Below, one piece after another: positions 1 to 8,847 of a DNA stretch of 41,026 nucleotides. The notes beneath the pieces are model-generated. The model searched no databases and had not been told where the DNA came from. It was given only the letters and a program-made list of their open reading frames with translations. Source of the DNA: Thiomargarita sp. (GTDB lineage Bacteria; Pseudomonadota; Gammaproteobacteria; Beggiatoales; Beggiatoaceae); the NCBI GenBank assembly GCA_020720115.1, contig DYPD01000024.1:1-41026 (forward strand), given 5' to 3'. A program made the translations under genes and the position numbers. Positions within the stretch are counted from its first letter, which is position 1. Every line of letters starts with the position of its first letter.

Positions 1-12
1 TTTCAAACGATT

Positions 13-963
13 ATGCAAAATCTCTTTCTAAATTCCCTTAACTTAATGGCATTGATCTGCTTGTCAGTAAAGAGGCCTGCTTATGCGCCACCTAAAGCAT
101 TTAGTGTTGTTATTGATTTTATCCCTCTGCTGTTGCCTATTACTTCACTCATAGCGGAAGAAATCCCCAATAGTAGCGCCCCGCCACTGATTATGGGAAT
201 TTTCCCACGTCATAACGCCACTGACACCATGACAGCTTTTCGTCCATTAGCTCAGCATTTATCCGTTCAATTAGGACGCGAAGTGAAATTGATTACAGCA
301 AAAGACTTCAAAAGCTTCTGGCAAGGGTTACAACAACAAGACTATGACCTGGTACATTACAACCAATACCACTATGTGGTCTCACACGAAAAACAAGGTT
401 ATCAAGTCATTTTGAAAAATGAAGAATCTGGTGAAGCAACTATTGCCGGTGCTTTAATTGTGCGTAAAGACAGTGGCATTAACAGCATTGCGGATTTAAA
501 AGGCAAAAAAATCCTATTCGGCGGCGGTCCTAAAGCCATGCAAAGCTACATTGTAGCCACCTATTTATTACGCCAAGGGGGATTACAAGCCGGCGATTAC
601 ATAGAAGAATTTGCCAAAAACCCGCCCAACGCCATCCTCTCAGCTTTTTATGGACAAGCAGCAGCAGCGGGTTCTGGAGATAAGGTTTTAAACTCAGAAG
701 CTATACAACAACAAATTGATACAGAGCAATTGAAATTTTTAGCACGCGGAGAACAATTAGCGCATTTGCCCTGGGCAGTCAAAGGCACAATGAACACCGA
801 GTTGCGAGACAAGATTCAAAACCTCCTGACTCATCTCCAGGATTCAACCGAAGGTATGAAAATCTTAGAACAAGCACATTTAACTGCATTACTGCCCGCC
901 ACTGATGAAGAATATGATCCACACCGTGCGATCATTAAGGCAGTCTATGGAAATTCATACTAA
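13..963 (+). CDS. PhnD/SsuA-family periplasmic substrate-binding protein (N-terminus uncertain, probable frameshift)
   Basis: The protein is 316 residues and resembles phosphate/phosphonate-type periplasmic binding proteins. From about residue 58 it follows the family pattern: LIMGIFPRHNATDTM, then YDLVHYNQYHYV, then IADLKGKKILFGGGPKAMQS. Such proteins bind small oxyanion-like ligands in the periplasm; the ligand here cannot be told from sequence. The first 50 residues do not look like a signal peptide in this frame. A second frame starts at ATG 83 behind an AGAGG motif and encodes a classic signal peptide (MRHLKHLVLLLILS..., Cys/Leu-rich core), stopping at TAG 152-154 exactly where this frame becomes family-like (AEEIPN). 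A one-base indel near 140-155 would join them. The reading frame is also open to the left edge. There is no permease or ATPase gene beside it; the following hybrid kinase overlaps its stop codon, suggesting a sensory binding protein rather than a transporter subunit. Confidence 0.75.
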   Translation: MQNLFLNSLNLMALICLSVKRPAYAPPKAFSVVIDFIPLLLPITSLIAEEIPNSSAPPLIMGIFPRHNATDTMTAFRPLAQHLSVQLGREVKLITAKDFKSFWQGLQQQDYDLVHYNQYHYVVSHEKQGYQVILKNEESGEATIAGALIVRKDSGINSIADLKGKKILFGGGPKAMQSYIVATYLLRQGGLQAGDYIEEFAKNPPNAILSAFYGQAAAAGSGDKVLNSEAIQQQIDTEQLKFLARGEQLAHLPWAVKGTMNTELRDKIQNLLTHLQDSTEGMKILEQAHLTALLPATDEEYDPHRAIIKAVYGNSY

Positions 964-3889
964 AAGTAAAAATGCTCGGCGACAAAAAAACTTGGGCACT
1001 CGCGTAGCCACTGGCTTAGGGACGCATTTTGCCTTGCTTACAGGAATAGTGCTGTTGCTTGCCCTGCTGCTGGTGAGCGGTTTAAGTTTGTATCGCCAGC
1101 AACACAACATACAGGAAGAACTGCGAGAAAAAGGCCTGCTGTTAGGGCACTTTGTTGCTACTATCAGCCCGGAAGCTATTTATTCTTATGATTTCAATAG
1201 TCTCAATGAACTGGTTAAAAAACTCGGTCAATATCGAGACATCAGCTATAGCCTAGTGGTAGATGCACAAGGCAAAGCCCTGACTTCTTTCCTTGAACAA
1301 GATACCCCTCTCATTCAAGAAATTATGCAACTCAAGCCGCAGAGTTCTCCAATATCCGTGATAGAACAATTGCGGCAACGAGAAGATCTGATTCATCTCG
1401 TCTTACCTATCACCCATAACGCCGAGCAATTAGGGGAAGTATGGATAGGAATTAGCACTGAACGTTCCATCCAGTTGCTTAAAGATGCAGCAAAAGAACA
1501 ACTCTGGTTTAATCTGCTACTTATTTTTTGCATCAGCGTCGGAGTTTTGATTGTATTTCGCATTAAAGTGCTCAATCCAGTGCATGATTTAATGCAAGCC
1601 GCGCACCGTACCAGTGCGGGTCAGTTTGAGTATCTAATTCCAATTAGAAGCCGAGATGAATTTGGTAGTTTAGCCGAAAATTTCAATTTCATGATCCAAG
1701 CAGTACAGCAAAATAATGAAAATTTTAACCATATGATTGAAATGCTGCAAGTAAGCATGTTAGAAAAGGATCAGGCGCTCTTTGAGGCTTCAGAACAAAA
1801 CTGGCTCAATGAAGGCATTCGCTTATTTGTAGAATCTATGCACAGCAGCTTTGCCATAGATTCTTTGGCTAGTCGTAGCGTGGAAAACCTAAGCACTCGT
1901 CTGGATTTAGCAGCCGCTATTTTGTACACCCATGAAGGTTCTGATTTGCATAAAATTGCCTGCTCAGTAGAACTGGACGAACTTTCGCTGGATTATATTT
2001 CACTTGATGAATATGACATCTTAGAACAAATTAAACAAGAGCATCAGCCCGTGTTATGTCAAACTCGTCCCCTGTTAACCCAAACCAAACAGGCAGACCT
2101 ACTACTTATACCTTGGGTGTATTATTTACCTTTGCTGCTACAAGGAAGCTTTATTGGTTTGTTAGAGCTAGGGTTTATGACGCAGCCAAAGAAAATTCAA
2201 CTGGCTTTCTTAGCCCATATTGCTAATCATCTCGCCATCAGTTTATATGCCTCACAACAGCAGCAACAAACCCAACAAGCATTGCAAATTACCCAAGAAA
2301 AAACCCGTCAGTTAGAACAGAAGAGTTTGGAATTGCATTTGGCCATGGAAGAAACCGAACGCGCAACTAAAGCTAAAAGCGTGTTTCTTGCCAATATGTC
2401 GCACGAATTACGCACGCCTTTGAATGCGATTTTAGGTTTTAGCGAAATGATTCTCGAAGACCTGCAAGATGTAGGCGAAGATGCAGAAATGATTGATGAT
2501 ATGCGCAAAATTCATCATTCTGGACAAAGTTTACTCAGCTTGGTGAATGATGTGCTGGATATATCTAAAATTGAATCGGGCAAAATGGATGTTTATATAG
2601 AATATATTGATTTAAACCATTTATTAAGCGGTGTAATGAACACCATTGCGCCGCTGGCAGAAAAAAATCATTGTCCACTCGTGTTAGAAAAAGACAGTAC
2701 ACTTAATGATCTAGATTTTTATGCGGATTTAACTAAAGTACGTCAGGTGCTCTTAAATTTGCTGAGTAATGCAGTTAAATTTTGTGAAAACAAAACAGTG
2801 CAATTATTGGTCAGTAGCTTGGATCAAATGTTCATTGAGTTTAGGGTGCAAGATCAGGGTATCGGTATCAGTGCAGAAAAAATTGAATCCTTATTTCAAG
2901 CCTTTACTCAAGCAGATGCTTCCACCACGCGCAAATATGGCGGCACTGGGTTGGGTTTAACTATCTGTAAAGAATTTGTCGAAATGATGGGCGGTGTTAT
3001 TGAAGTTGAAAGCACAGTGGGACAAGGCAGTTGTTTTATTGTACGACTTCCCTTACATGTGCAAAAACCAGAAGAGCGTAGTGCACATAAACCTACCTTA
3101 GCTTCTGGAAAACAACGTTTAGTTGATACCCAGTTAAATAGCATTAAAGAAAATGGCATCATTTTAGTGGTAGATGATGATCACGAAATACGTCAGTTGT
3201 TATCTGAACATCTGGAGAAACTTGGCTATCATCCGGTGACTGCTGCCAGTGGTGAAGAGGCTTTAAGTTTGGTGCATAAACTACGACCAGATGCTATTAC
3301 GCTGGATGTTATGATGCCGGATATGGATGGTTGGGCGGTGTTGACTCAACTCAAATCTGATGCGGAATTGATGCGGATTCCGGTGATTATGCTCTCTATC
3401 ATTGAAGATAAAGCGAAAGGCTATGCGCTAGGTGCGACTGAATATTTGGTAAAACCAGCAGAACGTGAAGAATTGTCGCGGGTGTTGCGTAAGTACCGCG
3501 AAGATGCGCCAGCACTGGTGATGTTGGTGGAAGACGATGAAACGACGCGCAGCATGATGTGTACTATGCTAGAACGCATTGAATGCAATGTGATTACTGC
3601 CGAAAATGGTAAAATCGCGCTTCAGCGCTTGCAGCAACATCGTCCTGACGTGATTTTGCTAGATTTAATGATGCCAGAAATGAGCGGCTTGGAGCTTGCT
3701 CAAATTCTACATCAGCATCCACTATGGCATAATATTCCCATCATTGTACTCACGGAGAAGGATTTAACGCCAGAAGAACGTCGAGATTTGGCGGGTTGTG
3801 TAGAAATCATTTACCAAAAAGGTAATTATCAACGTGTTGATCTGTTACAACAAATTCAAAGTTGTTTAACCCAAGCACTGCAAAAGTAA
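947..3889 (+). CDS. membrane hybrid sensor histidine kinase with two C-terminal receiver domains
   Basis: About 980 residues. Order: a first membrane segment (about residues 28-50), a periplasmic sensor of about 130 residues (sCache-like), a second membrane segment (about 185-207), HAMP, a GAF-like region (about 285-440), coiled coil, a HisKA dimerisation domain with phospho-acceptor His near residue 486 ([14 protein letters not shown]), HATPase_c with NLLSNAVKF, DQGIGIS and GTGLGL boxes, then two receiver domains with phospho-Asp near residues 787 (LDVMMPDMDG) and 906 (LDLMMPEMSG). The start at 947 is preferred over an in-frame ATG at 905 because AAGG at 937-940 lies six bases before it; 905 has no ribosome-binding site. 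It overlaps the binding-protein gene by 17 bases, so the two are probably translated together, and the binding protein may present ligand to the periplasmic sensor (inference). The tandem receiver tail is paralogous to that of the kinase at 30414-32432. Confidence 0.9.
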   Translation: MEIHTKSKNARRQKNLGTRVATGLGTHFALLTGIVLLLALLLVSGLSLYRQQHNIQEELREKGLLLGHFVATISPEAIYSYDFNSLNELVKKLGQYRDISYSLVVDAQGKALTSFLEQDTPLIQEIMQLKPQSSPISVIEQLRQREDLIHLVLPITHNAEQLGEVWIGISTERSIQLLKDAAKEQLWFNLLLIFCISVGVLIVFRIKVLNPVHDLMQAAHRTSAGQFEYLIPIRSRDEFGSLAENFNFMIQAVQQNNENFNHMIEMLQVSMLEKDQALFEASEQNWLNEGIRLFVESMHSSFAIDSLASRSVENLSTRLDLAAAILYTHEGSDLHKIACSVELDELSLDYISLDEYDILEQIKQEHQPVLCQTRPLLTQTKQADLLLIPWVYYLPLLLQGSFIGLLELGFMTQPKKIQLAFLAHIANHLAISLYASQQQQQTQQALQITQEKTRQLEQKSLELHLAMEETERATKAKSVFLANMSHELRTPLNAILGFSEMILEDLQDVGEDAEMIDDMRKIHHSGQSLLSLVNDVLDISKIESGKMDVYIEYIDLNHLLSGVMNTIAPLAEKNHCPLVLEKDSTLNDLDFYADLTKVRQVLLNLLSNAVKFCENKTVQLLVSSLDQMFIEFRVQDQGIGISAEKIESLFQAFTQADASTTRKYGGTGLGLTICKEFVEMMGGVIEVESTVGQGSCFIVRLPLHVQKPEERSAHKPTLASGKQRLVDTQLNSIKENGIILVVDDDHEIRQLLSEHLEKLGYHPVTAASGEEALSLVHKLRPDAITLDVMMPDMDGWAVLTQLKSDAELMRIPVIMLSIIEDKAKGYALGATEYLVKPAEREELSRVLRKYREDAPALVMLVEDDETTRSMMCTMLERIECNVITAENGKIALQRLQQHRPDVILLDLMMPEMSGLELAQILHQHPLWHNIPIIVLTEKDLTPEERRDLAGCVEIIYQKGNYQRVDLLQQIQSCLTQALQK

Positions 3890-3894
3890 GTTTT

Positions 3895-4224
3895 ATGCAC
3901 ACTGATTATTTATTGGTATTAAATACCTGTCCGGATCAAAATAGCGCAGAACAACTGGCTGTGTATTTGGTAGAACAACAGCTTGCAGCCTGTGTCACGC
4001 TGTTACCGAAAGCCACTTCCATTTATCGCTGGAAAGATGCAGTACAAACCGCAACGGAAATTGTTTTACTCATCAAAACCCGCATCCAGTGTTATGCTGC
4101 TTTGGAAGCAGCATTAGTTGCTCACCATCCCTATCAAGTGCCTGAACTTATTGCATTTCCAATTGCACAAGGGTTAGCGGCTTATTTGCATTGGATTTCT
4201 ATTAATACCCCTATTGAGGTTTGA
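3895..4224 (+). CDS. cutA: CutA1 divalent-cation tolerance protein
   Basis: 109 residues, the usual length for trimeric CutA1. It shows the family signatures CVTLLPKATSIYRW, EIVLLIKT and HPYQVPELIAFPI followed by YLHWI. The protein belongs to a PII-like ferredoxin-fold family and was linked genetically to copper tolerance; its biochemical role remains unclear. An upstream in-frame TTG at 3862 lies inside the kinase gene; ATG 3895 gives a normal N-terminus and follows a TAAG motif overlapping the kinase stop. The gene begins five bases after the kinase gene and ends six bases before dsbD. The cutA-dsbD pairing is familiar from other proteobacteria, where the dsbD gene was once named cutA2. Confidence 0.93.
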   Translation: MHTDYLLVLNTCPDQNSAEQLAVYLVEQQLAACVTLLPKATSIYRWKDAVQTATEIVLLIKTRIQCYAALEAALVAHHPYQVPELIAFPIAQGLAAYLHWISINTPIEV

Positions 4225-4230
4225 ATCATC

Positions 4231-6948
4231 ATGCGCACACTTTTTTCTTCGCCTTTGTTGCTGTTGCTGGGGTGGTTGAGCAGCCTTAATCTGTTCGCTG
4301 CTGAGCAAACATTGCCTGATTTTGCACAGATTTTTAGCGCCGAGGTTGTGGCACTTGACGCGAAACGTCTGCGCTTAAAATGGCACATGAAAGACGATAG
4401 CTTTTTGTTTGCCAACAAGTTTCGCCTACAATCCGATACCCCTGGCATTAGCTTTGGCGACCTCGAACTGCCGCCTGCAACGCCTCGGCACGATGCTTTT
4501 TTGGGTGATTTTTCCGTTTATACTCAAGAAATTGAGTTGAAAGTGCCGGTACAGCGAGAAGCCAATGGTGGAGACACCCTGAACTTTACAGTGCTGTTGC
4601 AAGGGTGCTTAGACCTGGATCATTGCTATCCGCAACGCGCTGAATCTTTCAGCGTTAGCTTGCCGCCTCAGCGCAATGAGGCGACGCCTTCTGCTACGCA
4701 AGCACTTGTTGCAGATGAAAAAACTGCCGCTGAGACCGCTCCCGCTGCGAATGCCGAAGAAAATTTTTTAGACCCAGAAGTGGCGTTTTTATTCAGCAGC
4801 CGTTTGTCCGATGATGAGCGTAGCCTTCATGCCAGTTGGCAAATTGCTGAGGGCTATTATTTGTACCGCGACAAAATCCACTTTAGCGCCGATCAGCATC
4901 CAGACGCGCTGGGCGTTGTGCAATTGCCGTCAGGTCAAATCAAACAGGATGAATTTTTTGGCAAAGTGGAGATTTATCACGGCACGCTGAACATTGATGT
5001 GCCTTTGCAGAATGTCCAAGGATTGGAAAATCTCGGCGTACAGATCAGCTATCAAGGCTGCGCCGAAGCCGGTTTGTGTTATCCGCCACAGCATAAAAAT
5101 CAAATCCTTAGCCTGACACCGACCAGCACCAACGAGAGCTTAGCCGCACTCTTGAATAAAGCTAAAAATCCCTTGGCAAATTTGCAAGATAATAGCGGCG
5201 CGAATTTGCATAACGCGGAGGACTTTTTAGACCCTGAAATGGCTTTTCAATTCAGTGCGGAAATGGACGGCAACGACACTCTGGTAGCGCACTGGCAAAT
5301 TACCGAGGGCTATTATTTGTATCGGCATAAATTCCACTTTGCTTTGGCGCAAGGCACGCTCGGCGAAGCCGAATTGCCAGAGGGGGAAGTTAAGCAAGAC
5401 GAGTATTTTGGGCGTGTGGAAGCCTATCATTACCAGGTCACGGCGCGTTTGCCGATCAGCGATATTCAGGGCTTGGACAGCTTGAAATTGAGCGTTAAAT
5501 ACCAGGGTTGCGCGGATGCGGGCTTGTGCTATCCGCCGCAGGAAAAAACCCTGAGCGTGCCGGTGACTGATGCGAATGTCCGTGCCGCTGCGCCTGCGGC
5601 TAAGTCTCAAGCGGCTGAAGCTAAAGACAATTTATCCGAGCAAGACCTGATTGCGCAATCGCTTGCCAGCGATAATCTGTTGTGGATATTGTTGAGTTTC
5701 TTCGGTTTTGGCTTGTTGTTGGCGCTTACGCCCTGCGTGTTTCCCATGATTCCGATTTTATCCAGCATAGTCGTTGGGCAGGGTGCTGCTTTGACTACGC
5801 GCAAAGCCTTTTTCATGTCGCTGACTTATGTGCTGGCAATGGCGTTTACTTATGCACTGGCGGGCGCACTGGCGGGTGTGTTAGGCGAAAACATCCAAGC
5901 TGCCTTTCAAAATCCTTGGGTACTCTGGGCTTTTGCCCTGGTATTCGTTGCTTTAGCCTTGTCCATGTTTGGTTTTTACCAGTTGCAATTGCCTTCTAGC
6001 TTGCAAAGCAAATTGACCGAAATCAGCAACCAGCAATCCGGCGGCACGCTCATCGGCGTTGCCATTATGGGCTTCTTGTCGGCGCTGATTGTCGGTCCTT
6101 GCGTTGCCGCGCCTTTGGCGGGTGCGCTGATTTACATCAGCCAAACCGGCAATGCGCTATTGGGTTTTATGGCTTTATTTTTCATGAGCTTAGGCATGGG
6201 CGTACCGTTGCTCATCATCGGCACTTCAGCAGGTAAACTGTTACCAAGAGCGGGCGGTTGGATGGACACGGTTAAACATGTGTTTGGCGTGTTGCTGTTG
6301 GCAACGGGCGTGTGGATGCTGGATCGCGTGATTCCGCCGCAAGCTACACTACTGCTGGCGGCGTTGTTGCTTATTGTGCCGGCCATTTACATGGGCGCTC
6401 TCGATAATTTGGGCGCAGCTGCCAGTGGTTGGCAGAAATTCTGGAAAGGTATTGCGGTGGTGTTATTGGTGTATGGCGTGTTGCTGATCATAGGCGCAGC
6501 CAGCGGCGGCTCTAGCCTGTTGCAGCCGCTACAAGGCTTGACTGTAGGCAGCGGCAAGGGCGGCGGCGCTAGCGCGACTGCTGGCGGCTTAAATTTCCAA
6601 CGTATCAAAGGCTTAGAGGGCTTGCAGCAAGCCCTGGAGCAAGCCAAAGCAGCGCACCAGCCGGTCATGTTGGATTTTTATGCCGACTGGTGCGTGTCTT
6701 GTGTGGAAATGGAACACAATACCTTTAGCGACGCGCAAGTGCAGCAGGCATTGGCAAACAGCCTGCTGCTGCAAACGGATGTAACGCAAAACGACGCACA
6801 AGACAAGGCGTTGCTTAAGCATTTTGGCTTATTTGGTCCGCCCGCCATTTTGTTTTATACGGCGGATGGCGAAGAACTCAAAGCCAAGCGTTTGGTGGGT
6901 TTCAAGCCCGCCAAAGCTTTTTTGGCGCATGTGCAGGCGTTGGATTAG
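4231..6948 (+). CDS. dsbD: thiol:disulfide interchange protein DsbD with triplicated N-terminal domain
   Basis: 905 residues, against about 570-600 for ordinary DsbD. DsbD carries electrons from cytoplasmic thioredoxin across the inner membrane to periplasmic partners such as DsbC and cytochrome c maturation proteins. A signal peptide (about residues 1-24) is followed by three DsbD-alpha immunoglobulin-like domains, each with its Cys pair in the same spacing: Cys126/132, Cys277/283 and Cys427/433. Copies two and three are close paralogues (YQGCAEAGLCYPPQ and YQGCADAGLCYPPQ); copy one is more diverged (LQGCLDLDHCYPQ). The central eight-helix domain (about 485-745) keeps both redox cysteines (LTPCVFPMIPI and IVGPCVAAPLAG). 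The C-terminal thioredoxin-like domain has WCVSC (Cys821/Cys824). GAGG at 4216-4219 serves as ribosome-binding site. The stop codon overlaps that of ubiB on the other strand. Confidence 0.95.
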   Translation: MRTLFSSPLLLLLGWLSSLNLFAAEQTLPDFAQIFSAEVVALDAKRLRLKWHMKDDSFLFANKFRLQSDTPGISFGDLELPPATPRHDAFLGDFSVYTQEIELKVPVQREANGGDTLNFTVLLQGCLDLDHCYPQRAESFSVSLPPQRNEATPSATQALVADEKTAAETAPAANAEENFLDPEVAFLFSSRLSDDERSLHASWQIAEGYYLYRDKIHFSADQHPDALGVVQLPSGQIKQDEFFGKVEIYHGTLNIDVPLQNVQGLENLGVQISYQGCAEAGLCYPPQHKNQILSLTPTSTNESLAALLNKAKNPLANLQDNSGANLHNAEDFLDPEMAFQFSAEMDGNDTLVAHWQITEGYYLYRHKFHFALAQGTLGEAELPEGEVKQDEYFGRVEAYHYQVTARLPISDIQGLDSLKLSVKYQGCADAGLCYPPQEKTLSVPVTDANVRAAAPAAKSQAAEAKDNLSEQDLIAQSLASDNLLWILLSFFGFGLLLALTPCVFPMIPILSSIVVGQGAALTTRKAFFMSLTYVLAMAFTYALAGALAGVLGENIQAAFQNPWVLWAFALVFVALALSMFGFYQLQLPSSLQSKLTEISNQQSGGTLIGVAIMGFLSALIVGPCVAAPLAGALIYISQTGNALLGFMALFFMSLGMGVPLLIIGTSAGKLLPRAGGWMDTVKHVFGVLLLATGVWMLDRVIPPQATLLLAALLLIVPAIYMGALDNLGAAASGWQKFWKGIAVVLLVYGVLLIIGAASGGSSLLQPLQGLTVGSGKGGGASATAGGLNFQRIKGLEGLQQALEQAKAAHQPVMLDFYADWCVSCVEMEHNTFSDAQVQQALANSLLLQTDVTQNDAQDKALLKHFGLFGPPAILFYTADGEELKAKRLVGFKPAKAFLAHVQALD
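4765..5548 (+). repeat. tandem duplication of the DsbD-alpha domain coding unit
   Basis: Two in-frame units inside dsbD, about 4765-5098 and 5224-5548, encode domains that begin FLDPEVAF and FLDPEMAF and end at CYPPQ. They lie about 153 codons apart. Shared blocks are EGYYLYR, KQDEFFG/KQDEYFG and YQGCA-AGLCYPPQ. The third, more distant unit lies at about 4310-4650. The pattern suggests duplication of an already active domain, with both redox cysteines kept in each copy. Confidence 0.85.
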
Positions 6949-8606
6949 CGATTATCGCTTAGCCAGGCAATCAATAAGATTGCCAAGCCGGTGCTTGCCA
7001 AAGCAAAGCCAGCCATCACAGTGTAACTCACGGAAAGATTTTGCAATGACAGCAGCAGACTGCCGCTGAGCAGCAAAGCTGCCCCACCGATGTTTACCCC
7101 ATGTTGCCGTCCGTTGCTTTTTACCGCTTGTTCTAAAGATTTGAGTTGCACCAGCATTTGCTCGCGTTGGCGGCGCTCTTGACTCAGTTGCTCTAAGCTG
7201 CTGTGCAACAAAATCGGTAATTGCGGCAGGGTTTCTATCCACTGGGGAGCAGCTTCTTGCACATTCTGCCACAGCGCCCACAACCCCAACCGCTCACGCA
7301 TCCAACGCTCCAAAAAAGGTTTAGCGGTTTGCCATAAATCCAATTCTGGATAAAGCTGTCTACCCAAGCCTTCAATATTCAAAAAAGTCTTTTGCAACAA
7401 CACCAGTTGCGGTTGCACTTCCATATTAAAACGCCGTGCAGTTTGAAACAAACGCATTAACACCAATCCAAAAGAAATTTCTTTCAACGGACGATTGAAA
7501 ATAGGTTCACATACGGTACGAATTGCACTTTCAAAATCTTCCACACGGGTATTTGACGGCACCCAACCAGAAACCACATGCAGTTCGGCTACGCGGTGAT
7601 AATCGCGGTTAAAGAAGGCTAAGAAATTTTCCGCTAAATAATGTTGATCGGCTTTATTCAACACGCCCATAATGCCGAAATCTACGGCAATGTAATGCGG
7701 ATAATCAGGGTTTTCTGCATCCACAAAAATATTGCCTGGGTGCATATCAGCGTGAAAGAAATTATCTTGAAATACCTGAGTGAAAAAGATTTCTACCCCT
7801 ATTTCGCCGAGCCGTCGCAGATTGACCTTGTGCGCTTTTAATTGTTCTATATCACTGATTTGTATGCCATAAATGCGTTCAAGCACCATCACGTTACGGC
7901 GCGTATAATCCCACTCAACTCTGGGAATGTAGAGCAAGTCAGACTCTTCAAAATTGCGCCTGAGCATGGCGCAATTCGCCGCTTCTTGCATTAAATCCAA
8001 TTCATCATACAAATGACGTTCAAATTCTTGCACGACTTCAATCAGGCGCAAACGACGACTGTCTACCCAATAATTCTGCGTCAATTCCGCCAGCAAATAC
8101 ATAAGCTCAATGTCGCGCTTAATACGTTTTTCGATGCCAGGACGCAGAATTTTGACTACCACATCACTGCCATCTAAGAGCCGCGCTGCATGTACCTGCG
8201 CAATAGATGCCGCCGCCAGCGGGTTGGGATCGAACTCAGCAAACACTACGTCAGGCGCACAACCGTAGGCATCATGCAAAATTTGCCAGGCTTGCGCATT
8301 GGGAATGGGTTTCACCTGATCCTGTAATTTCGCCAATTCCAAGGCAATGTCATCCGGCAATAAATCTCGACGGGTAGACAAAATTTGCCCAAATTTCACG
8401 AAGATAGGACCCAATTCTTCCAAGGCTTCGCGGATGCGCTGCCCACGCGGTGCGGCTGCACTGCGTTGCCAATACGCAGGCGTTAGCCACAAAAACAAGC
8501 GCAAAATCGGCAAAGCGCGAGTGACTGGAATGAGTTCATCCAGCCCATATTTCACCAGCGTTTGATAAATAGAAAACAAATGCGTAAGTTGGCGGGGGTG
8601 CGACAT
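6945..8606 (-). CDS. ubiB: UbiB family ABC1/ADCK-like protein kinase fold, ubiquinone biosynthesis
   Basis: 553 residues, close to the usual 540-550. UbiB is an atypical kinase-fold ATPase needed for aerobic ubiquinone biosynthesis and is anchored in the inner membrane. Visible features are the family KxGQ motif (KFGQILSTRRDLLP, about residue 71), the ATP-binding lysine region VVVKILRPGI, the catalytic-loop equivalent FHADMHPGNIFVD and the metal-binding DFG motif AVDFGIMG. Two hydrophobic helices occupy the last 50 residues, matching the family's C-terminal membrane anchor. No ubiE or ubiJ gene is adjacent; it stands alone here, convergent with dsbD, sharing the four bases TTAG at 6945-6948 for both stop codons. 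Confidence 0.95.
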   Translation of the reverse strand: MSHPRQLTHLFSIYQTLVKYGLDELIPVTRALPILRLFLWLTPAYWQRSAAAPRGQRIREALEELGPIFVKFGQILSTRRDLLPDDIALELAKLQDQVKPIPNAQAWQILHDAYGCAPDVVFAEFDPNPLAAASIAQVHAARLLDGSDVVVKILRPGIEKRIKRDIELMYLLAELTQNYWVDSRRLRLIEVVQEFERHLYDELDLMQEAANCAMLRRNFEESDLLYIPRVEWDYTRRNVMVLERIYGIQISDIEQLKAHKVNLRRLGEIGVEIFFTQVFQDNFFHADMHPGNIFVDAENPDYPHYIAVDFGIMGVLNKADQHYLAENFLAFFNRDYHRVAELHVVSGWVPSNTRVEDFESAIRTVCEPIFNRPLKEISFGLVLMRLFQTARRFNMEVQPQLVLLQKTFLNIEGLGRQLYPELDLWQTAKPFLERWMRERLGLWALWQNVQEAAPQWIETLPQLPILLHSSLEQLSQERRQREQMLVQLKSLEQAVKSNGRQHGVNIGGAALLLSGSLLLSLQNLSVSYTVMAGFALASTGLAILLIAWLSDNR

Positions 8607-8847
8607 GAGGGGTCGTTAATCTTAGTAAAATCAATGAATAAGGAAAAAAAGCGTGCAGTGGGTCTGGTTTAAACAGAAAACAAAGGGGTATAGCCTTACA
8701 TAAAATCCTAATTTAAGCAAATTCTTAAAGAAATCTACAGGCTATGAGTAAATTTTGAGCTATTTCTCTAAGCATAAGTACAATAGTTTTTCTATAAAAA
8801 TTAAACTTTCTTGGGCTTATATTCAATTTCTACAGATTAAGATAAAA

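Noticed and set aside
905-946. Longer kinase N-terminus from ATG 905
   Set aside because: It has no ribosome-binding site and overlaps the binding-protein gene by 59 bases; ATG 947 has AAGG at the right distance.
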